Of a DNA stretch of 64,000 bases, positions 52,422 through 61,207 are shown piece after piece. Position numbers and translations under genes: made by a program. The DNA is from Acanthosepion pharaonis (taxonomy: Eukaryota; Mollusca; Cephalopoda; Sepiida; Sepiidae), in contig CAHIKZ030002090.1 of assembly GCA_903632075.3 (NCBI GenBank), positions 4,267,501 to 4,331,500 of the forward strand, given 5' to 3'. Numbering within the stretch: the first letter of the stretch is position 1; every line of letters starts with the position of its first letter. The notes beneath the pieces were generated by a model. That model was not told the origin of the DNA and searched no databases. It saw only the letters and a list, made by a program, of their open reading frames with translations.

Positions 52422-53271
52422 TTGCGATGGATAAATTGTCGTCTAAATTACGTAAAAAAATAAAGGTAACACTAACATCTCACTTTAACAGATATATTTG
52501 CCAAAATTAGACAAACATATCTTGAAATATTAAAGAATAAATTTATTCAACCACGGCTCCCAGACGACATCGGAATCTCCTGCAATTCTTCTGGACGGTT
52601 TCCTTGTCTAAGTTGGTGATTGCTGCCATGATCCTTGCCTTGTTCAACTTTGGTGTTACAAGGACTTGTGTTGGTCACCTGTTCAACTGCGCCCCACATA
52701 ATAATCTAGTGGGTTGCAGTCTGAGCAGTTAGGTGGCCAGATGCATATGGTGATATGGTTGCCGAAATTGTCCGAAAGCTATGACTGCGTTATCTTGGTT
52801 GTGTGGCATGGTGCAGAGTCCTGTTGCCTGAAATAGAGTCTTCCAGCAGCTACCCTCTTGACTCAGGGCAGCACTACCTCCTCAAGACACTTAATATTGT
52901 TCTCTGTGTTGTGTCTGAGCCAACAAATTCGGGATTTCTTTTCTTATTATAACTATCAGAGTCAGTTTTCCGAGTTGCCATACCTTCGTAATCACCAGTA
53001 ACTCATCCAACTCTTTCCGAATCCTCTGCACTGTCCTCAGATTGACACACAAACACTCTGGAATTTTCGTATTGGTGTTTCCGAAGCAAATGCCAAGCAG
53101 TAGAGCATGCATTTCTAAAATTCTGGCGGAGTAAATTGCATCATGTTGCTCTTTTTCTCACAGACGCTACACAACTAATCCGATAATATTATGCAGTCAA
53201 CAAAATCAAAAGCAAACAACGCATTTGCGCGAAATTACAAATATAAAATGACGACAATTTACCCATCGCAA
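52422..53271 (-). mobile_element. Tc1/mariner-superfamily transposon, DD37D (maT-like)
   Basis: Matching 22-bp terminal inverted repeats (TTGCGATGG..TAAATTGTCGTC at 52,422-52,443 and, reversed, 53,250-53,271; one mismatch) bound an 850-bp element. On the minus strand it encodes a broken transposase: a helix-turn-helix-like start (53,112-52,900, KIPECLCVNLRTVQRIRKEL), then after a frameshift NIKCLEEVVLP, a stop, VKRVAAGRLYFRQQDSAPCH (catalytic Asp codon at 52,820-52,818), and ICIWPPNCSDCNPLDYYVWG (last Asp at 52,706-52,704). There are 37 residues between these two Asp, the DD37D spacing of the maT family. TGA and TAG stand in for Trp twice. It is shorter than a full maT (about 1.3 kb), so an internal N-terminal deletion covering the first catalytic Asp is likely. 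Inactive. Confidence 0.85.
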
Positions 53272-53272
53272 C

Positions 53273-53275
<3 letters not shown>

Positions 53276-53304
<29 letters not shown>

Positions 53305-53310
53305 ATGTAT
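53276..53310. repeat. Short (TA)n-(GT)n
   Basis: TATATA followed by GTGTGT directly after the transposon end. A TA flank is expected for this transposon group. Confidence 0.85.
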
Positions 53311-53388
53311 GTATAAAGACATTTTTATGTTTATAGATTCTCTCACGTACATTCATATCTGCTCAAAGCGCATCCAAATGTAAACAAA

Positions 53389-53781
53389 TGATGTCACACA
53401 TTATGAAATGGACAATTATTTTAAGACATTTTTATGTTTATACATTCTTTTTCTAGATACAAATATTTTCATATATCATGGAAGATTGAAGTCTAAATAC
53501 AGTAAATTCGACCTTACTAAGTGAACGCGCCTCTGAGGCCAAATCGGTAAAGGCACGCCAAGCTAAATGACAGTTCAGTATAGGATACAGGTTCGAATAC
53601 TGTTGGAGGACGAATATTTTATGTAAAAATTTCTCGGACATTCAGGCCGGAAAATATTGTTTAATACTGTTTATTATAAACAGAGCATTTACTTAAATAT
53701 TTTTATCTATAAAAAGAATGTATAAACATAAAAATGTCTTAAAATAATTGTCGGACATTGTCCATTTCATAATGTGTGACG

Positions 53782-53788
<7 letters not shown>
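53389..53788 (+). mobile_element. MITE with tRNA-like core, copy 2 (best preserved)
   Basis: Terminal inverted repeats of about 80 bp: left 53,389-53,468 (TGTCACACATTATGAAATGG, TTTTAAGACATTTTTATG) and right 53,693-53,788 with the complement. The right arm has about 8 extra bases (CGGACATT). Between them a tRNA-derived core lies on the plus strand (53,524-53,615: A-box-like region and B box GGTTCGAATACTG). Related to 7,534-7,925 and 25,005-25,160. No protein. The combination of DNA-transposon-like ends with a Pol III-type core is unusual. Confidence 0.8.

Positions 53789-53831
<43 letters not shown>
53788..53831. repeat. (TA)n microsatellite
   Basis: About 45 bases of TA abutting the MITE. 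53,832-54,334 is AT-rich unique DNA with no recognised gene. Confidence 0.95.
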
Positions 53832-53833
<2 letters not shown>

Positions 53834-54334
53834 AATGATGATTTTAAGCTAAAATACTTAATCTGCTATGACCCTAAATCCCATTTCGTGATCATGGAAA
53901 GACTTGTCAGATATTTCCCATTTAAGGCACTTAAAGCGGATAATTAAATAATCGATACATGCATTAAGCAAATATAAAACTTAAAGCATTTTTGTTTGTT
54001 TGCCTCTTAACAAAATTCCGTATTGATCTCAATCTGTTCTTTTACTTTTTTAGAAGTGGATGTTTTTTAATCTTTCCTGCAATGAAAATTTAAGCTGAAC
54101 TGTTTTTGTTATAATTGTTAATCTTCTATGTGAAATACATCTGGGTAAGGTACAAATTCATTTCTTCTTCTCCCCAGATAGGGGTCAAATAGTAGGATTG
54201 GCATCATGAAAAATCATTGTTATCTGCACCCACCACCAAAAAAAAAATTAATATCACAATATTCACTCGCAAAAATACATATACTTATAATCCGAAAAAT
54301 ATTTAAACACCCTAAATATGTGTTTAATAAACCG

Positions 54335-54610
54335 TAAAATCAAATCAATCAGTAATTGCTTTCTCTTTGTACCACTTGTCTTCGGTATATCCTGTTAGTG
54401 TCAAATTCTTCAATCCCTGGCTCTCAATTATGTGTCCCAGAAATTTCAGTTTTCTCTCACTGTTTCTAAGGGTCCGTTTTGTTACCATTTTCCTTAAACT
54501 GTCCCCCGTTGCTTATATGCTCAGTATTAGAACGACACCTCTGTTTCCCAAGTCTTCTCTTCATTTGTGAGGAATTTGTCCAAATAACTTTAAAGGTCAC
54601 GTTTTACAAG
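54335..54610 (-). mobile_element. LINE fragment (GKR-tail family), minus strand
   Basis: The minus strand reads NSERKLKFLGHIIESQGLKN and LTLTGYTEDKWYKEK (family form: RxLKFLGHxMRKEGLENLTLTGxIEGKRxRG), preceded in other frames by SPQMKKRLxxAEV-like sequence. It is a short C-terminal scrap. Confidence 0.72.
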
Positions 54611-54767
54611 CTTGATTTTCTTCCCCATTCTATTGTTTTCAGTTAAAACCGATGCTTTATGGTTCTACATATCGTCTCGGAATATTTTGAATCAGTATCT
54701 TAATCAAAATGTTGGATTTTATTCCTTTATATCAAAAGGATTTTCCCTTATTACTTCATGGAGAAAT

Positions 54768-54777
54768 TTACAATTTT

Positions 54778-54826
<49 letters not shown>

Positions 54827-54848
54827 CATATAAAGTAAAATTGTAAAG

Positions 54849-54900
<52 letters not shown>
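54768..54900. repeat. Inverted repeat across (TA)n, then (TA)n
   Basis: ACAATTTTACTTTATAT (54,770-54,786) and ATATAAAGTAAAATTGT (54,829-54,845) flank one TA tract. A second TA tract runs 54,849-54,900. Confidence 0.9.
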
Positions 54901-54903
<3 letters not shown>

Positions 54904-55830
54904 GTCATCCCATGAGTTATATCCGAATTTTGAATAAAAGAAAACAAGTGACCAAAGATTCAATCAACTATGTATTTTCCCTGATTATCTATGACTTCCT
55001 TCCATCTATTAACAAGCTTACTAATTCCATTACTGTAAAATTCTTTTGGCTTTGATTCGAAGAACTCACAAATGACAGTTTTAACCTCTTCTTGTGTTAC
55101 AAAAGCTGTTTATTCCAAATGACTCTGTAAGCTACGAAACAAATGGTAGTCTGAAGGAGAAAGATCTGGAGAATGAGGTGGATGAGGAATTTTCTCTCAA
55201 CCAAGTTCTTCGATCTTTTGTGACGTGATTCTTGCTGTGTGGGGTCACGCATTGTCCTCATAAAACATCACCCCTTTTCGATTCACTAGAGCAGGTCTTT
55301 TTTCCTCAAAGCTTGGTTCAAACGCTCTAATTGCTTACAGTATAGTTGAGCATTAATTGTTGCATTAGGTGGTAAGAATTCAAAGTGGATTATTCCTTGG
55401 CGATCCCACCAGATTGAAAGAAAATCCTTTTGCCCATAAAGTTCCCTTCTCGTCTGTGGCTGGGGTCCTTCCCCTTTACCAAGCTACTGTCTACGACGCT
55501 TAACATTTCGATAAAAGATCCATTTTTCGTCGCCAGTCACAAGTCTATCCAAAAAAGGTGAAACAAGTTGGTGAGAATGGAGAGAAGAGCAGATGTCAAC
55601 TCGGGATTTGAGGTTGTTTTCAAGAGGCACCCATTTTCCAAGTTTAGGAACTTTTCCAAGTTGTTGAAGATGACGATGAACAGTTGTATGGTTTGAACTG
55701 AGAACCACTGCCAATTCCTCAACTGATATAGCAAGATTTTCTTCAAGGTCTGCTTCAAGAAGCTTTTCATCAAACTCAACTGGACGTCCGGTTCGATCTT
55801 CATCTTCAGTTAGACTCTTATTACTGATAA
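54901..55830 (-). mobile_element. mariner transposon, DD34D, 5' truncated, minus strand
   Basis: The 3' end starts at a terminal-repeat-like CAGGTCATCCCATGAGTTAT (54,901) against a (TA)n tract. The minus strand encodes a transposase with LTEDEDRTGRPVEFDEKLL (at about 55,815), HTTVHRHLQQLGKVPKLGKW (second helix-turn-helix), RLVTGDEKWIFYRNVKRRRQ (first Asp block near 55,528), YEDNAxPHTARITSQKIEEL (second block near 55,250) and SPDLSPSDYHLF (third, near 55,150). There are 34 residues between the last two Asp, as in true mariners, and all three catalytic Asp codons survive. In-frame stops and shifts follow the first block. The first helix-turn-helix and the 5' terminal repeat are missing, because mariner similarity stops at about 55,830. 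Confidence 0.88.
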
Positions 55831-55869
55831 TAGAAAGAAGAATGAGAAAGAAAGAGGAATACTTTGGTT

Positions 55870-56290
55870 TGTTTTGCATTACAGCATATCAACACCTCAA
55901 TGGGTTATTTAATGCCAACAAGATTTTTATTGCTGGTAATATATTTTTTTAAATGTATACCTGGGAATTTTTTTTTCAGAAATGTATTGCTAGTAATAAT
56001 TATTCTTCAAAAATTTATTGCTGGTAATAATTTTTTACAAAGTATTTCTGGTATTAAAACCTATTTTTACACTTTCTTAGTGCTTTTACCACATTTTGGG
56101 GTTAACTATTTACCCACAACTGGGACCCTAACAGGTGCTGCCATTCTTGGTCAGGGTGGACCTGGGGACACCAGAAATTAAGAGGTGGTTCCAAGCTTCT
56201 CAAAACTTCCTGATCAAAGGTCTTACTGTCAGACGTAGTTTATCGTCTTACCCAGGATGGAAAAAGGAATGCGAAAATAGTAATAATAAT
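55870..56290 (+). repeat. Dispersed repeat R4, copy 2
   Basis: Shares TTACAGCATATCAACACCTCAA, GACCCTAACAGGTGCTGCC, AAAGGTCTTACTG and CGTAGTTTATCGT with 15,290-16,050. Ends in (AAT)n near 56,280-56,300. Confidence 0.65.
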
Positions 56291-57625
56291 AATGCTGGTA
56301 ATAGTGATGCTGGTGGTAGTGTTGATGGTGATTGTGGTGATTGTGACCTATTGGTTATTTTTTAATGGTCTTTTGTTATTTATTTATTAGTAATTAATAT
56401 GCATTTTTTTTATTTTATAAGCCATACAATACATGCACTTATAATAAACTTTTCTTTAAATATGATTAGTATCTATATATTAAATTGTATTTATGGATAA
56501 AATATATTCGTGGAATAACAGGATTAGGGAGATTTGAATATAGTTTCATATTATTGAACATAAGAGAGAAAAATAGAAAAATTCAAAGAAAATTCCGTTG
56601 AAAAATCTTGTAAAACACGTCGTGTCTCCTTGGGATCCAAACGTTTATAAATGAAGATTAAAAAAAAAAAGATTTTTACTGTTATTGTTAATAATAGCAA
56701 TAGTAAAAGAAAAAATAGCATGAGAAAGCCTGGCCTCGTGAGAAAAGGAATAGACAATTTTACTAACACTGTCCCAGGTAACATCAATATACTACTAGGA
56801 ACATCACATATACTAAGAAAAGTGCTATCAATTAAATGACAATTCTCCTAATAGGGCCTAAGGACCATAGTTTGGAGCCGGCTCTATAATAACAAAAATA
56901 ATTTGGATACCGTCTAAGAATAATAGAAATAATATAGCGGCGGGGGTCATAGACAGCCTTTACATGTATAACTGAAATAACATTAAGAGTATTAAATCAT
57001 ATTTGATAAAATCTAATCTATATTAATATCACTGATATAATGATGTCATAGATATTCTTTAGGTGTGCATATGAAATCAATTTAGAGAAAAGTACGAAAA
57101 AACGAAAAATAGTTTTGATACACTCTTACATTTTTTCGGGTGAATCATGCCGCGGCTTTCTTCGGGAGTCTGTTGTATTTCGAAATGTCGAAACTTGGGT
57201 CAGCTACTTGACAAATTCGGGAGAGAAGTGCAAAAGGACAAAGAAGGATCATAAATAATCAAACATTGCTGAAAGTAACAGAAAAAATTGTGGAGAGCAC
57301 CATCAACCACCTCGAAAATGGGCATGGTTGACAAAAAAAAAAAAAGCGAGAGGAGGGAAGACTCCTCCTCAAATAAAACAAAATGGACGATTTTATAAAA
57401 CACGCTAGTTATTCAAACATTGAAATCTATGTAATCCTGAAAAAAACTATAGTTTATTTTAACCCATTACTACTTACCTTACAATCTACGTGTAATTAGA
57501 GAATTCAAATTAAAATCCGGCATTAATTATTGGTTTATAAAATAGACATTATTAATTATAATTTTATAAAAATCTGAAATTCATTTGGGTTTATAAAATA
57601 TGCGCTAAGTGTATTAAGTATATAT
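56291..57625. other. Unique AT-rich stretch without recognised features
   Basis: Contains only short frames without known domains and some GGT/GTGAT trinucleotide runs (56,300-56,345). It is one of the longest stretches in the window with little repeat content. Confidence 0.5.
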
Positions 57626-57629
57626 TTGA

Positions 57630-57830
57630 GGAGGCACGGTGGAGTAGTGGATAGCAGTTCGGAGTGAGGAATCGGAGTTCGAATTCCAGTCGAATCCATT
57701 ACATTCACTTACGTGTTAATAACCTTGGGAAAGGCATGAATCCTCTTCTCCTCCCCCTCTCCAGCTAACCATAGCCGAAGGGAGAAGAATAGCAGGACAG
57801 ACTAGGTTCTGTAGCCTTTAACATGTGTCG
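57630..57830 (+). repeat. SINE-B copy, best head
   Basis: GGCACGGTGGAGTAGTGGATAG (A box), GGAGTTCGAATTCCAGTCG (B box), CATTACATTCACTTACGTG, TTGGGAAAGGCATGAATCC and GCAGGACAGACTAGGTTCTG. It gives the full order head, body and tail of this SINE, and its orientation. Confidence 0.82.
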
Positions 57831-58435
57831 CTTCATCCAAGTCGAGATGTCGTAATGCATTCCTGCTAGAATCTCTATCACTGGAAAATAACAAGAGACA
57901 TATTTTACTGAATTACATGTTACAACTAGAAAAAAAAAGAATCCCAACTTGGAACTGGTTAATTTTCTCCTCCAAATTTCATGGCATACAAGTGTCGAGA
58001 AGTTTATTAAAGATGGACAGCAATCTTTCGTATTAGCGCGTAACAAATACATGCAGCATCAGCTGAAATTCGAACTCTGCCCGTCGAGTTTGCACTTTGA
58101 GGTATTAAAATACACCGGATTTCAATGCTCTTAAGATAACCTGATTTGCCAAAAAGAAAAATAAACGTTATTGTAGTTATATATTAAGCCGCGCTTCGTT
58201 TGGCTGTTTGCAAAACTGGCGTGTTAATTGTTGCTCTGCGGCAAACTCCCAAAACTGGCGCGCTTATTAAATGCAGCAGAAATGATGAACATGAGGAAAA
58301 GACAGCATAGACAGAATAAACAAAGAACTATTCGAATGCGAATCGCGTTTAGCGACGGTGTTATATCGTCGAGATTTTCAATTCAACAATTGTTGAGTCG
58401 GTGAATCTCCCGCCTTTCCGACATTACTTAATTAT
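57831..58435. other. Unique spacer
   Basis: Slightly G+C-richer than average near 58,200-58,270, with an imperfect direct repeat of CAAAACTGGCG (58,211 and 58,252). No gene recognised. Confidence 0.5.
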
Positions 58436-58439
58436 TTTA

Positions 58440-58440
58440 A

Positions 58441-58475
<35 letters not shown>

Positions 58476-58639
58476 TGTTGACGGTTCTATTTTTCTGTCA
58501 GTTGCCTGCTTCTCCATCTGTTGCTTTCACATTGTCTCTCTATATCATCTCCATCCCTTCTAGCTATTTTCTAATACCAAGTAGTCAAGAATCAACATCC
58601 GCGTATAAACAAACAGTTGCGCAAGAAATTACACATATT

Positions 58640-58690
<51 letters not shown>
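58440..58690. repeat. (CT)n and (TA)n microsatellites
   Basis: TCTGTC/CT run 58,441-58,476 and TA 58,648-58,686, followed by a short GT. Confidence 0.92.
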
Positions 58691-58719
58691 TGTGTGTGTG
58701 TAGAAAATAAGATATCAAT

Positions 58720-58803
58720 AAGAAATATATACGAAAAAGGCAATATGAATAAAGACAAAAGCAGAACTATTAGTTACCGACGCTTTTCGTGATGTAAGTT
58801 GAT

Positions 58804-58878
<75 letters not shown>

Positions 58879-58911
58879 TAAAATATATAATATATATAAA
58901 ATATATAATAG

Positions 58912-58945
<34 letters not shown>
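58720..58945. repeat. Fold-back remnant and TA-rich block
   Basis: TTAGTTACCGACGCTTTTCGTGATG (58,772) is a relative of the loop word in the 11.3- and 19.4-kb elements. It is followed by TA 58,808-58,873 and an irregular AT block to 58,942. Confidence 0.7.
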
Positions 58946-59057
58946 AAAATATATAGAAAATAGGAAGGAACTGGTTAGGTAAATAATCCAAAGTTCCTTA
59001 GTATTTTAGTTATTATTTTTTTAAAATAGTGCTCGATACAAAACTAGAGCATAAATA

Positions 59058-59183
59058 TAATTATTTATTTAAAAATATGATTCCAAATCGCGACATAAGA
59101 AGTCTCATGTTTCAAAATATTTTTGAAAATTTTTTGAAATATGAGACGTCGTATGTCCTGATTTGGAATCATATTTTAAATAA

Positions 59184-59260
<77 letters not shown>
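59058..59260. mobile_element. Fold-back element with (TA)n
   Basis: Arms 59,061-59,116 and 59,133-59,188 (TTTAAAAATATGATTCCAAAT and complement, GTCTCAT..TTTC and complement) with a 16-bp loop, then TA 59,192-59,260. Confidence 0.87.
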
Positions 59261-59265
<5 letters not shown>

Positions 59266-59454
59266 TGCTGAAGTTTTTGGAATGCACAGAGTTGAGGATT
59301 TCAGTGATTTTTTTTTAAGTCCATGATGTTTTGTCCTTAAACTAGCTATTTAGAACATTAGATTTTAAATACTTTCCCAGTTCGCTCTGCCTAATTTACA
59401 ACAGATAGGATTTTTGTCATCATGTTCTGAGTTTTGCAGGACGATGCAAATTAG

Positions 59455-59497
59455 GTTCCTCAACTAGTTACGGCCAACATGACCATCATCAGGAGAA
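59455..59497 (-). ncRNA. Hammerhead-like motif in left palindrome arm
   Basis: Minus strand: stem I UUUCUC/GAGGAA, CUGAUGA, imperfect stem II, GUAAC where GAAAC is needed (A13 changed to U), then AC/GU-type stem III. It is the mirror of 60,976-61,018 and probably inactive. Confidence 0.58.
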
Positions 59498-59666
59498 AAA
59501 AATCCTTGTTTATTCGTAGCCGGTAGAGTCCCAAGCGCTTTCGGCTACTTCTTTAGCGATTGTTAAGTTTGTTTTTTTTAATTGTTGATAATTTCTTTCC
59601 ACGGTTCTCTTTTTTTGTCACAACCTTACGTCTACTAAACGGAAAAATTTAAGATTACTAGAAAAG

Positions 59667-59731
<65 letters not shown>

Positions 59732-60020
59732 ATGATAGTGAGAGAGAGGGGAAAGAGAGAGTGAGGGAGACAAAGAGACACACAGACAGATAGACAGGCA
59801 TATAATATTTACACCGTGGGTTAGCAGGTTAGAAGATACCGAAATTTGAAACCAATGTATCGTGAACGGCTGAATTTTAAAAGGTTGGAGATCAGCCGAT
59901 CACGATACATTGGTTTCAAATTTCGGTATCTTCAGGGGATCCAGGCTAAAATGTGCCTTCAACACTTTTTAATACTTAGTGTTTCCTGGTCTCATTAAGC
60001 TCTGACCAATAACTTTTTAA

Positions 60021-60081
<61 letters not shown>

Positions 60082-60975
60082 AATGTATGAGATAATGATA
60101 TATATTTTATATATAAAAAATAATATTGGGAAATACTATGACATATGGCATAGCTTCAAGGTGAAATTCAATGGCAATGCATGTTTTCTCTTTAGCTAAC
60201 AACCTTCAGAAGTAAAATAAAACTTTCAACGAAAAACGACGCTATTTTATATTGCTAACCCACGGTGTAAATATTATATGCCTGTCTATCTGTCTGTGTC
60301 TCTCTTTGTCTCCCTCACTCTCTCTTTTCCCCTCTCTCTCACTCTCATATATATATATATATGATCTTTTCTAGTAATCTTGAATTTTTCCGTTTAGTAG
60401 ACGTAAGGTTGTGCCAAAAAGAGAACCGCGGAAAGAAATTATCAACAATTAAAAAAAAAAAAACTTAACAATCGCTAAAGAAGTTGCCGAAAGCGCTTGG
60501 GACTCTACCGGCAGTTTTTACACTCCTTCACACCCACTAAAAGAAAAAAAAAGATCCAAGAAAAACTAAATAAAATATCAAAAATATAAAGATGTCAAAG
60601 ATATATATATATATATATATATATATACTCACACATATATACATATACAGACATCACACTTACACACACACACACACACACACACGCGCGCGCGCATATA
60701 CACACAGAAAACTAAAAGATAACAAACTCTAAACGTAGATATCCCCTTCCCAGAAACCAATAAAGCTGTCAGAATGACTAAGGAGGGAATTCGGAGATTC
60801 ATGAATCTCCCATTCTCTATTTAAAAAGCCTTGAAAGAGACCATTTGACCAATACAAGTACTGATCAAAATTCACGATAAAAAAAAGACAAATGAAAACT
60901 ACAGACAAAGTTCACTTACTTCAGAAGGATTCATTCACTCCTGTAGTTCACTGCTACGAACAAACAAGGATTTTT

Positions 60976-61018
60976 TTTCTCCTGATGATGGTCATGTTGG
61001 CCGTAACTAGTTGAGGAA
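60976..61018 (+). ncRNA. Hammerhead-like motif in right palindrome arm
   Basis: CUGAUGA at 60,982-60,988, a stem II region (UGGUCA..UUGGCC), then GUAAC in place of GAAAC, minimal stem III, cleavage position U and a six-pair stem I (UUUCUC/GAGGAA, one G-U). Same A13-to-U change as the left arm, so the change predates the inversion. Confidence 0.6.
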
Positions 61019-61207
61019 CCTAATTTGCATCGTCCTGCAAAACTCAGAACATGATGACAAAAATCCTATCTGTTGTAAATTAGGCAGAGCGAACTGGAAA
61101 AGTATTTAAAATCTAATGTTCTAAATAGCTAGTTTAAGGACAAAACATCATGGACTTAAAAAAATCACTGAAATCCTCAACTCTGTGCATTCCAAAAAAC
61201 TTCAGCA

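Larger units (their letters stand above)
59262..61207. mobile_element. 1.9-kb imperfect palindrome of a Penelope-like 3' region
   Basis: Left arm 59,262-59,815 and right arm 60,252-61,207 are inverted copies: AGTGCTGAAGTTTTTGGAATGC at 59,263 returns as the complement at 61,187-61,207. The right arm has 440 extra bp (60,513-60,952), which include TA/CA/CG microsatellites and the sequence shared with 10,825-11,085. Since that sequence is contiguous with the arm at 10.8 kb, the left arm carries a deletion. The spacer holds a 42-bp hairpin (59,832-59,873 with 59,892-59,933), TA 60,027-60,079 and unique DNA. Confidence 0.87.
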
